Shown here piece by piece: positions 1 through 6,413 of a DNA stretch of 13,238 nucleotides. Source of the DNA: Sporomusaceae bacterium. Lineage in GTDB: Bacteria > Bacillota_C > Negativicutes > Sporomusales_B > UBA7701. Location: NCBI GenBank assembly GCA_022839045.1, contig JALHDI010000081.1:1-13238 (forward strand), in the 5' to 3' direction. The notes beneath the pieces were generated by a model. The model did no database searches. It was given only the letters and a program-made list of their open reading frames with translations, and was not told the origin of the DNA. How positions within the stretch are numbered: the stretch's first letter is position 1; every line of letters begins with the position of its first letter. The translations under genes were made by a program, and so were the position numbers.

Positions 1-75
1 AGCCAGGATGTCAATGATAACCTTGCTCGTCGTGTTATAATCCTTGGCTAATTCATAGACTCGGTATTTGGACAT
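1..75 (-). CDS. infB: Translation initiation factor IF-2, N-terminal fragment (cut by window edge)
   Basis: Only the first 25 codons are in the window. They read MSKYRVYELAKDYNTTSKVI followed by IDILA, the typical IF2_N opening (short helical domain that contacts the ribosome or initiation complex). IF-2 is the GTPase that brings fMet-tRNA to the 30S subunit and promotes subunit joining; its GTPase domain lies outside the window. The ATG at 75-73 follows a G-rich Shine-Dalgarno (GGGGGTGG, about 4 nt before ATG). The gene lies 34 bp after ylxQ in the usual nusA-ylxR-ylxQ-infB order, so it is very likely cotranscribed. Identity is secure from the N-terminal sequence plus synteny; total length is unknown. 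Confidence 0.93.
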   Translation of the reverse strand, partial: MSKYRVYELAKDYNTTSKVIIDILA

Positions 76-109
76 TCATCCACCCCCAAAATTCTTCCGC
101 TGCATGAGC

Positions 110-415
110 TCAGTCCTTGAACGTCTCGCCGATCGCCTTGCCGAAGCCGGCGTCGGTCACGGCGACCGCGGCCCGGGGCGGTTTCCCGGTGGCGTGGCCG
201 AACTCATCCTTGGAAAGTCCTTCATGACACGCGACCTGATAATAAGCGGACAGGTCGCGGTAACTTTTTTTCGTATTGTCCGAGGCGTCGGCGGCGATCA
301 GCACAAGCATCGCCTTGCCGGACCGGACGGCGTGCTCCACGGCTTCCTCGCCCGAGGCGATCTTGCCGGCCTTCTGGGCAAGGCCCAGCAGCGACATCAG
401 CCGGGTGCGGTTCAT
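110..415 (-). CDS. ylxQ: YlxQ, L7Ae/L30e-family RNA-binding protein
   Basis: A 101-residue protein of the ribosomal L7Ae/L30e/S12e/Gadd45 superfamily, the small K-turn RNA-binding fold found between ylxR and infB in many Bacillota. Visible family features are the N-terminal LLGLAQKAGKIASGEEAVE segment and the central LVLIAADASDNTKKSY stretch, which matches the 'ADAS-NT--K' signature of this fold. Its cellular RNA target is not established. The ATG overlaps the ylxR stop as ATGA (4-nt overlap), implying translational coupling. A longer reading in the same frame up to 649 overlaps ylxR and has no family support, so I chose the ATG at 415. Family assignment is confident; the function is only known to be RNA binding. 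Confidence 0.9.
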   Translation of the reverse strand: MNRTRLMSLLGLAQKAGKIASGEEAVEHAVRSGKAMLVLIAADASDNTKKSYRDLSAYYQVACHEGLSKDEFGHATGKPPRAAVAVTDAGFGKAIGETFKD

Positions 416-678
416 GGCTGCTTCAGCCCGGCCCGCAGCGCGGCGAACACATCCTCGCTGATCGCGTGCTCGAGCGCCTTCTCCAGGCGCTTCGCCTTCA
501 CCGCTTTCGCCAGACACTCTTCGCTCGGGCACACATAAGCGCCGCGGCCGGCTTTCTTGCCGGTATTGTCGAGCAGGATCTCGCCGTCGGGGGTGCGCAC
601 CACCCGCAGCAGCTCCTTCTTCGTCTTCATACTCTGGCAGCCGACGCACATTCGCTGGGGAACCTTCTTCTGCTTCAT
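412..678 (-). CDS. ylxR: YlxR / RnpM, DUF448 RNA-binding protein (RNase P modulator family)
   Basis: An 88-residue DUF448 protein. The start MKQKKVPQRMCVGCQ, the central KKELLRVVRTPDGEILLD strand region and the conserved GRGAYVC motif are diagnostic. In Bacillus subtilis the family member is reported to bind and modulate RNase P (RnpM). Two cysteine pairs (C11/C14 and C50/C55) could bind a metal; this is inference, as not all homologues keep them. The ATG at 678 follows a strong AGGGGAGGG ribosome-binding site and lies 14 nt after the nusA stop. The in-frame extension to 915 would run through nusA and is not believable. The gene ends in ATGA shared with ylxQ. Confidence 0.93.
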   Translation of the reverse strand: MKQKKVPQRMCVGCQSMKTKKELLRVVRTPDGEILLDNTGKKAGRGAYVCPSEECLAKAVKAKRLEKALEHAISEDVFAALRAGLKQP

Positions 679-692
679 CGGGCGTCCCTCCC

Positions 693-1736
693 CTACACAG
701 GCGCCTGAACCTGGGACTCGCTCTTGATATCGATCTTCCAGCCGGTCAGCTTCGCCGCCAGCCTGGCGTTCTGGCCCTCCTTGCCGATGGCGAGCGACAG
801 CTGGTAGTCGGGCACGATGACCCGCGAAGCCTTCTCGGTCTCGTTGACGTCCACGGCGACGACCTTGGCCGGGCTGAGCGCGTTGGCGATATATTTCGCC
901 GGATCGGCGTTCCATTTCACGATGTCGATTTTCTCGCCCTTGAGTTCGTTGACGATCGTCTGCACCCGCATGCCTTTGTGGCCGACGCAGGAGCCGACCG
1001 GGTCGACGTTCTCGTCGCGGGAATGCACGGCGATCTTCGAGCGCAGCCCGGGCTCGCGGGCCACCGACTTGATCTCGACGATGCCGTCGTGAATCTCCGG
1101 AACCTCAAGCTCGAACAAACGCTTCAAAAGGCCGGGATGAGTGCGGGATACGAGGATCTGCGGACCCTTGGTCGTCTTCTTGACCTCGATGATATAAGTC
1201 TTCACGCGGTCGCCGTGCCGGTAAGCCTCGCCGGGAATCTGCTCCGACGGCTGGAGGATGGCCTCGGCCTTGCCGAGATCGACGAACACGTTCTTGGCCT
1301 CGATACGCTGCACGATGCCGGTGACGATATCGCTCTCCCGGCTGGAGTACTCCTCATAGATTATGCCGCGCTCGGCTTCGCGGATACGCTGCACCACCAC
1401 CTGTTTGGCGGTCTGGGCGGCGATCCGGCCGAAATTCTTCGGCGTAACCTCCAGTTCGACGACGTCTTCCAGCTCATAGCGCGGGTCGAGCTCGCGCGCC
1501 TCGGGCAGGGAGATCTCCAGCCGCGGGTCGGTCACTCCCTCCACCACCGCCTTGCGGGCGTAAACATGGATCTCGCCCGTATCGCGGTCAAGGGCCACGC
1601 GAACATTCTGCGCCGAACTGAAGTTGCGCTTGTAGGCCGAAATCAGGGCCGCCTCGATGGCGTCGAACAACACCTCCGGCGCGATCCCCTTCTCCCTTCC
1701 AAGCTGCTCGAAAGCTTGCATGAACTCTGCATTCAT
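693..1736 (-). CDS. nusA: Transcription termination/antitermination factor NusA
   Basis: A 347-residue NusA, the RNA polymerase-associated factor controlling pausing, termination and antitermination. Domains in order: N-terminal RNAP-binding domain (about 1-130), S1 domain (about 135-199), KH1 (about 205-280, GxxG loop GHKG at 252-255) and KH2 (about 283-345, GKEG at 318-321 in the LAIGKEGQNARLAAKLTGW segment). It ends just after KH2, so it lacks the C-terminal acidic repeats of proteobacterial NusA; this short form is usual in Bacillota. The ATG at 1736 is preceded by a G-rich AGGGGGT site about 10 nt upstream, and rimP ends 35 bp upstream. It is part of the rimP-nusA-ylxR-ylxQ-infB unit, in which NusA is known in other bacteria to feed back on its own operon. 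Confidence 0.97.
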   Translation of the reverse strand: MNAEFMQAFEQLGREKGIAPEVLFDAIEAALISAYKRNFSSAQNVRVALDRDTGEIHVYARKAVVEGVTDPRLEISLPEARELDPRYELEDVVELEVTPKNFGRIAAQTAKQVVVQRIREAERGIIYEEYSSRESDIVTGIVQRIEAKNVFVDLGKAEAILQPSEQIPGEAYRHGDRVKTYIIEVKKTTKGPQILVSRTHPGLLKRLFELEVPEIHDGIVEIKSVAREPGLRSKIAVHSRDENVDPVGSCVGHKGMRVQTIVNELKGEKIDIVKWNADPAKYIANALSPAKVVAVDVNETEKASRVIVPDYQLSLAIGKEGQNARLAAKLTGWKIDIKSESQVQAPV

Positions 1737-1771
1737 TTTGATTTTCTACCCCCTATTCAATTTTTACTATG

Positions 1772-2230
1772 TCAAAACTCCACGTGCAGCCTCACCAGCG
1801 AGGCTTGATCGCGCGGAATGCTCATAGGGCTGCCGTTTACCTCGAGACTGATGCCGCCGTCGTCGGCGGCCAGCAGCGTGCCGACCAGCGTCTTCTGGCC
1901 GTTGATCGGCGCGAAGGTATGCACCTCGACCTTGTCGCCCAGGTGGCGGGCGAAATCCTTGGCCTCCTTCAGCGGCCGGTCGAGGCCTGGCGAGGAAACC
2001 TCCAGGAAATAGCTGTCCTTGATGGGATCGAGCTCGTCGAGCTTGCTCTCCAGGCGCTCGCTCACCCATTGGCAGTCGTCCACGCCGATGCCGCCTTCCT
2101 TGGCGAGGAAGACGCGCAGATACCAGTCCCGTTCCTTGACATACTCCACATCTACCAATTCCAGATTGGTGCCATGGATAATCTCGGTCACCAGTTTCTC
2201 GACGAGGGTCTCGATTTCTTTCGCTGCCAT
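1772..2230 (-). CDS. rimP: Ribosome maturation factor RimP
   Basis: A 152-residue RimP (YlxS/YhbC family), needed for 30S subunit maturation. Recognisable segments are VDVEYVKERDWYLRVFLAKE, the DDCQWVSERL helix and the hallmark YFLEVSSPGLDRPL motif (residues 74-87), followed by the Sm-like C-terminal domain ending in SLVRLHVEF. Length is normal for the family. The ATG at 2230 has AGGGGTGG 7 nt upstream. It is the first gene of the nusA operon and is preceded by a leader of about 160 nt with a good sigma-A-type promoter (2399-2427) and a strong palindrome (2348-2369). Confidence 0.97.
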   Translation of the reverse strand: MAAKEIETLVEKLVTEIIHGTNLELVDVEYVKERDWYLRVFLAKEGGIGVDDCQWVSERLESKLDELDPIKDSYFLEVSSPGLDRPLKEAKDFARHLGDKVEVHTFAPINGQKTLVGTLLAADDGGISLEVNGSPMSIPRDQASLVRLHVEF

Positions 2231-2391
2231 TATTGTTCCACCCCTATTGTCGTAGTCGCCGCCGTGCGGAACACGGCCTCCACTTAGTTTAGCCTGAGCG
2301 GTTCCCCCTCATACCGATGAGCGAGCGACCGACTGGCATAAGATGAAAGAGTGGGTTGCAACCCACTCTCCTGCGCACACTGCTACATATC
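2231..2391 (-). promoter_or_regulatory. 5' leader of the rimP-nusA operon
   Basis: About 160 nt separate the predicted transcription start (about 2391) from the rimP ATG. I see no credible ORF in it. It holds two hairpins: the perfect 22-bp palindrome near the 5' end (2348-2369), and nearer rimP a GCCGTG-TTCCG-CACGGC stem-loop (about 2262-2278). The rest has no obvious coding or repeat structure. Structured leaders before rimP/nusA are known in other bacteria; whether this one regulates is inference. Confidence 0.5.
2348..2369 (-). promoter_or_regulatory. Perfect 22-bp palindrome (leader hairpin; possible polC terminator)
   Basis: The half-site AGAGTGGGTTG is followed directly by its exact reverse complement, giving an 11+11 palindrome with no spacer. 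In RNA it would fold as about 8 bp (AGAGTGGG/CCCACTCT) with a 6-nt loop. On the minus strand it is followed by TTCATCTTAT, only moderately U-rich, so it is a poor to borderline intrinsic terminator. It lies 75 bp past the polC stop and inside the predicted rimP leader, so it could end polC transcripts, act as a leader control element, or both. Confidence 0.6.
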
Positions 2392-2398
2392 CAGAAAT

Positions 2399-2427
2399 AT
2401 TATAACACCGCAGGGTAAAATTTACAA
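2399..2427 (-). promoter_or_regulatory. Sigma-A-type promoter for rimP-nusA-infB operon
   Basis: On the minus strand there is TTGTAA (-35, 2427-2422), a 17-nt spacer, and a perfect TATAAT (-10, 2404-2399) preceded by TG at the extended -10 position. Predicted transcription start is near 2391. It begins 18 bp beyond the polC stop codon, so the translation/transcription-factor operon has its own promoter independent of polC. Seen directly in the sequence; activity is inferred. Confidence 0.72.
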
Positions 2428-2444
2428 CCCGATTCGCAAATAAA

Positions 2445-5400
2445 TCAGGCGAACAGGGCGATTTGGTCGTCCTCCGGCAAATCGCCGAGCGCTCCGTGGT
2501 CGCGGAGGGTATCGACGACCGGCTTGGCCGCCCGGCTGCGCGCGCGCAGATCCTCCGCCGACGTGAAGGGCTTCTCGGCGCGCGCCGCCACGATATTGCG
2601 GGCCGCGTTATCCCCCACCCCCTGCAGGGACGCCAGCGGCGGCAGCAGTCCACCGTCGACGATCAGGAAGCGGGTCGCGTCCGACTTATAAAGATCGACG
2701 CGCTCGAACTTATAACCCCGCAGATACATCTCCAGCGCCATCTCGATGATCGTCGCCAGCCCCTTCTCCTTGGCCGAGGCGGCGGGGCCCTTCTGCTCCA
2801 GCTCGGCCAGCTTCTGGCGGAGGACCGGGACGCCCCTGACGATCAGGTCGGCGTCGAACTCGGTCGCCCTTACGGTGAAATATGACGCGTAGAAGGCCAA
2901 CGGGTGGTGAATCTTGCAATAAGCGATGCGGAACGCCATCATCACGTACGCCACCGCGTGGGCCTTGGGGAACATATACTTGATCTTCTGGCACGACCCC
3001 ACATACCAGGCGGGGACGCCGTGCTCCGCCATCACCGCCACGTCGTCCGGCTTGACCCCTTTCCCCTTGCGCACGTCCTCCATCACCTTGAAAGCCGTCT
3101 GCGGCTTCACTCCCTTGTGGATGAGGTAAACCATGATATCGTCGCGGGCCGAGATGGCTTCCGACAGCTTGGCCGTGCCGCTCTTGATTAAATCCTGGGC
3201 GTTGTTCAACCACACGTCGGTGCCGTGGGAAAAGCCGCTGATACGGACAAACTCGCTGAAATTCTGCGGCTTGGTGTCCTCGAGCATCTGGCGGACGAAC
3301 TTCGTCCCGAACTCGGGGATGCCGAACGTGCCGACCGTCGAGCCGAGCTCCTCGGGGCTGAGGCCGAGGGCCTCGGTGGACGAAAACAGGCTCAGCGTCG
3401 GCTTGTCGTCGAAGGGGATCGTCTTCGGATCGAGGCCGGTCAGGTCCTCAAGCATCTTGATGACCGTCGGGTCGTCATGGCCGAGGATATCGAGCTTGAC
3501 CAGCCGGCTGGAGATGGAATGATAATCGAAGTGGGTGGTGATCGTGGACGAATTCTTATCGTCGGCCGGGAACTGGATCGGCGTGAAATGGTGGATATCC
3601 ATGTCCCGCGGCACGACCATGATGCCGCCGGGGTGCTGGCCGGTCGTCCGCTTAACCCCCGTGCAGCCGCTTATCAGGTGATTGATGTGGGCGTTGCGGG
3701 CGGTGACGCCCTTATCGGCGAAATAATTGCGGACGAAACCGTACGCCGTCTTGTCGGCGATCGTGGCGATCGTGCCGGCGCGGAAGACGTTGTCGCGGCC
3801 GAACAGCTCCTCGGTGTACTTATGGGCCACCGGCTGATAGTCGCCGGAGAAGTTGAGGTCGATATCAGGCACCTTGTCGCCGTGGAAGCCCATGAAAACG
3901 GCGAACGGGATGTCGTGGCCGTCCTTGACCGTACGGCCGCCGCAGGCCGGGCAGGCGCGGTCGGGCATATCGAAGCCGCAGCCGTAAGCGCCGTCGGTGA
4001 CGAACTCGCTCCAGCGGCAGGCCGGGCAGCGCCAGTGGGGCGGCAAGGGATTGACCTCGGTGATGTCGGTCATGGTGGCGACGAACGACGAGCCTACCGA
4101 GCCCCGCGACCCTACCAGATAACCATCGTCGAGCGACTTCCTCACCAGCTTGTGGGCGATAAGGTACAGCACGGCGAAGCCATTGTTGATGATCGAGTCG
4201 AGCTCGTACTTCAGCCGGTCGGCCACCAGCTCAGGCAGCTCATCGCCATACAGCTTGCGGGCCTTGGCGTAGGACATCGACTTGATCTGCTCCTCGGCGC
4301 CGGGAATCTTCGGCGAGTACAGCTCGTCGGGGATGGGCTTGAAAGAATCGATGCCCTCGCTGATGCGGCGGGTATTCTCGACGACCACCTCATACGCCTT
4401 GGCTTCGCCGAGATAGGCGAATTCGGCCAGCATCTCGCCGGTCGTGCGGAAATACAGCGGCGGCTGCTTGTCGGCGTCGTCGTACCCCTGGCCGGTCATG
4501 AGGATGCGGCGGTAGACCTCGTCCTCCGGCTGGAGGAAATGGACGTCGCAGGTCGCCACCACCGACTTGCCGAGCCGCTCGCCCAGAGCGCACATCCGCC
4601 TGTTCAGGTCGCGCAGTCCTTCCTCGTCGGCGATCCTCCCCAGACGTACCAGGAAGGCGTTATTGGCGGCCGGCTGGATTTCGAGATAATCGTAGAAAGC
4701 CGCGATTTTGCTGACTTCATCATCGCTCGCGCCGTTAATGAGCGCTTGCATGCACTCCCCTGCTTCACACGCAGAGCCAAGAATTAGCCCTTCGCGGTGC
4801 TCGGCCAGGATGGTCCGCGGGATGCGGGGGGTGCGGTGCAGGTACTTGAGGTGGGACAGCGACACCAGGCGGTAAAGATTGCGGAGGCCGACGCTGTTCT
4901 TGGCGAGGATGATGATATGGTAGGCCTGGTTGATGTCATCGTCGAACAGGTAGCCTTCCATGCCGTAGATAACTTTGATGCCGGCTTTGGCCGCCTCCTC
5001 CTCCGCCTCCGGGAAGGCCTGCACGACGCCGTGGTCGGTGATCGCCACCGCCGGATGGCCCCATTTGGCGGCTGTCTTGATAAGCGCCTTGGTGGACACG
5101 ACGGCGTCCAGGGCGCTCATGCGGGTATGAGCATGCAGCTCGACCCGCTTCACCGCGGCGGCATCGGTGCGTTCAGGCTTGGTGAGGCGGCACATGCTGT
5201 CGGCGAACATCACCAGCTCGTTGGCGTACTTGTCGTACTGGACCGTGCCCTTGACCTTGACGAGCATGCCGTCGGCCAGCCCGGCGGCCAGCTTGGCGAT
5301 CTGGGCTTTATCGTCGAAGAAAGCTTTGCCGCTGATCCCGCCGCCGAGGTCGGCGACGTCGAACGACAGCAGTGTGCGCCCCGACTTCAGTTCCAGCAGC

Positions 5401-6116
5401 TCGTGCTTGACGATCTGCCCGGCGACGACGACGTTGCGCCCCTCCTCCTCGATGCTCGCCAGCGGCACCGGGTCGTTCTTGATTGCGCGGCCGAACAGCA
5501 GCGGGTTCTCGGGCGCCTTCTTCTTCGCGGCGGCGGGGCTCTTCTCGACCGGCGGCTCGGAGTAGCCATTCGCCTGCATATCGTCGTCGCACCGCTCGGG
5601 TTCGGCAGCGGCGACGGTCAGGAACGCCACCGCGCACGGACGGGCGAACCTTTCGGCGACGAACGCGGCGATCGCTTTATCGACGCCGCGGGCCGCGAGA
5701 ATCTGGCCCGACAGGTCGCCGTTCGTCTCCAGGGCGAGCGTGTGGCCGTCGAACTGCCACCTGGCCCCGGACAGCAGATGCCGGATGGTGGGGTTGCCGC
5801 CGGCGACGCCGGCGACGAAATCCGGCCAGTTCTCGGCGAGATATAGTGCGAAATCCTTGGTGGCGGCAAGGACGAAACCGGTTTGTTTCAGGCCGCAGCG
5901 CCGGCACAGATGCCCGGCGGCCCGGTCGAGCACGTCGGCCGGCAGCGGCACCGGTGCGGTCAGGTGGACCTCCCAGCCGGGGGCCTCGGTATCGACATGA
6001 ACTTTGGCGACGACCGCGCCGGCCAGCAGTTCGCGTTCGGCGGCGGTCAACTCGAGCTCCGGCAGCAGGTCGAGGAGGCTCTGGGACTTTTCGGGGATGA
6101 TGCAGTAGGTATGCAA
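2445..6116 (-). CDS. polC: DNA polymerase III alpha subunit, PolC type, lacking the inserted exonuclease domain
   Basis: Replicative DNA polymerase of Bacillota. With the TTG start at 6116 it is 1223 residues, versus about 1430-1450 in Bacillus-type PolC. Order: N-terminal domain (1-185, with a CxxC at 71-74), a Pro/Ala/Lys linker, OB domain (about 215-312), PHP domain (about 322-530), polymerase core, helix-hairpin-helix region (about 1157-1195) and a C-terminal clamp-binding QIALF motif. Catalytic Asp candidates are D751, D753 (PDIDLNF) and D876 (KLDILG). A zinc site is formed by C697/C700/C722/C725. The roughly 170-residue DEDD exonuclease normally nested in PHP is absent: E387 and H400 are separated by 12 residues. 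PHP ligands H328, H330, D337, H362, E387, H400, C450, D524 and H526 are all present. The TTG has AGGAGAG upstream; an in-frame ATG at 6152 (1235 aa) lacks a ribosome-binding site. Confidence 0.96.
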   Translation of the reverse strand: MHTYCIIPEKSQSLLDLLPELELTAAERELLAGAVVAKVHVDTEAPGWEVHLTAPVPLPADVLDRAAGHLCRRCGLKQTGFVLAATKDFALYLAENWPDFVAGVAGGNPTIRHLLSGARWQFDGHTLALETNGDLSGQILAARGVDKAIAAFVAERFARPCAVAFLTVAAAEPERCDDDMQANGYSEPPVEKSPAAAKKKAPENPLLFGRAIKNDPVPLASIEEEGRNVVVAGQIVKHELLELKSGRTLLSFDVADLGGGISGKAFFDDKAQIAKLAAGLADGMLVKVKGTVQYDKYANELVMFADSMCRLTKPERTDAAAVKRVELHAHTRMSALDAVVSTKALIKTAAKWGHPAVAITDHGVVQAFPEAEEEAAKAGIKVIYGMEGYLFDDDINQAYHIIILAKNSVGLRNLYRLVSLSHLKYLHRTPRIPRTILAEHREGLILGSACEAGECMQALINGASDDEVSKIAAFYDYLEIQPAANNAFLVRLGRIADEEGLRDLNRRMCALGERLGKSVVATCDVHFLQPEDEVYRRILMTGQGYDDADKQPPLYFRTTGEMLAEFAYLGEAKAYEVVVENTRRISEGIDSFKPIPDELYSPKIPGAEEQIKSMSYAKARKLYGDELPELVADRLKYELDSIINNGFAVLYLIAHKLVRKSLDDGYLVGSRGSVGSSFVATMTDITEVNPLPPHWRCPACRWSEFVTDGAYGCGFDMPDRACPACGGRTVKDGHDIPFAVFMGFHGDKVPDIDLNFSGDYQPVAHKYTEELFGRDNVFRAGTIATIADKTAYGFVRNYFADKGVTARNAHINHLISGCTGVKRTTGQHPGGIMVVPRDMDIHHFTPIQFPADDKNSSTITTHFDYHSISSRLVKLDILGHDDPTVIKMLEDLTGLDPKTIPFDDKPTLSLFSSTEALGLSPEELGSTVGTFGIPEFGTKFVRQMLEDTKPQNFSEFVRISGFSHGTDVWLNNAQDLIKSGTAKLSEAISARDDIMVYLIHKGVKPQTAFKVMEDVRKGKGVKPDDVAVMAEHGVPAWYVGSCQKIKYMFPKAHAVAYVMMAFRIAYCKIHHPLAFYASYFTVRATEFDADLIVRGVPVLRQKLAELEQKGPAASAKEKGLATIIEMALEMYLRGYKFERVDLYKSDATRFLIVDGGLLPPLASLQGVGDNAARNIVAARAEKPFTSAEDLRARSRAAKPVVDTLRDHGALGDLPEDDQIALFA

Positions 6117-6130
6117 GCGGCACTCTCCTG
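6103..6130 (-). promoter_or_regulatory. Shine-Dalgarno and TTG start deciding the polC N-terminus
   Basis: On the minus strand, AGGAGAG is followed by TGCCGC and then TTG (6116-6114), about 8 nt between the AGGAG core and the start, which is a good geometry. The alternative ATG at 6152, 12 codons upstream, is preceded by an A/C-rich stretch (AACAGCCACAAA) with no Shine-Dalgarno. I therefore prefer the TTG, giving a protein beginning (M)HTYCIIPEKS. Confidence 0.6.
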
Positions 6131-6152
6131 TATTCGCCTGGAATAACAACAT

Positions 6153-6371
6153 TTTGTGGCTGTTTGGCTACCACTGTACAATATTTGGCGCCCGCCGCGC
6201 CAATTCCTGCTATAGTCGTAAAACTATCAACAATTACAGCTACTGCGGTTTGAGCGCGAAGTTGCCTCGCCCACTGGCTGGACCGGCGGTTGAACGCGCT
6301 TGCATGGCCGGCGCCGACTCGGCCGTACTGTCGCCAAACGGGTGGCCATATTTGCCAAAACTCGACTAACG
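6153..6371 (-). promoter_or_regulatory. polC upstream region, no gene; inverted repeats and repeated TTTGGC elements
   Basis: This stretch of about 220 bp between polC and the proS terminator has no believable ORF or tRNA. It is more AT-rich near polC, where a weak -10-like TATAGC (6214-6209) lacks a recognisable -35. Four TTTGGC/GCCAAA hexamers occur at 6163, 6184, 6333 and 6354 as two pairs, each spaced exactly 21 bp. A 7+5+7 inverted repeat lies at 6185-6203. It must contain the polC promoter if, as the terminator suggests, polC is not read from proS. Confidence 0.5.
6185..6203. repeat. Perfect inverted repeat upstream of polC (7-nt arms, 5-nt spacer)
   Basis: TTGGCGC, then CCGCC, then GCGCCAA: the arms are exact reverse complements. 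It lies 33 bp from the ATG at 6152 and just downstream of the weak -10-like element TATAGC (6214-6209), so it would sit at or near a transcription start. It could be an operator dyad or a GC-rich 5'-UTR hairpin. There is no T-run on either strand, so it is not an intrinsic terminator. Confidence 0.55.
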
Positions 6372-6402
6372 AAAAAAGCCCCGGCATTTCCATACCGGGG
6401 CT
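6372..6402 (-). terminator. Intrinsic terminator after proS
   Basis: On the minus strand, AGCCCCGG, a 10-nt loop, then CCGGGGCT followed by a T-run (TTTTTTC in total). An 8-bp GC-rich stem plus U-tract 12 nt past the proS stop codon is a textbook Rho-independent terminator. It closes the uppS-to-proS gene cluster and separates it from polC. Confidence 0.9.
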
Positions 6403-6413
6403 CGCGTCGATTT

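Noticed and set aside
679..915. N-terminal extension of ylxR to an ATG at 915
   Set aside because: It would overlap the KH2 region of nusA out of frame and has no family support; the ATG at 678 has a strong Shine-Dalgarno and the canonical MKQKKVPQRMCVGC start.
2309..2653. 114-codon minus-strand frame spanning the polC 3' end and rimP leader
   Set aside because: It overlaps the PolC C-terminus out of frame, crosses the promoter and palindrome, and has no ribosome-binding site or family features.
3225..5846. Long plus-strand open frames opposite polC (520 and 349 codons)
   Set aside because: They are antisense shadows of a high-GC3 gene. Composition is dominated by Asp/Gly/Arg/His/Val runs without domains, they have no ribosome-binding sites, and PolC on the other strand has all its motifs.
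6153..6371. Possible tRNA or small ORF in the polC upstream region
   Set aside because: A GTTCAA-like string is present, but no acceptor or anticodon stems pair around it, and the short plus-strand frame is uncharacteristic; no RNA gene is supported.
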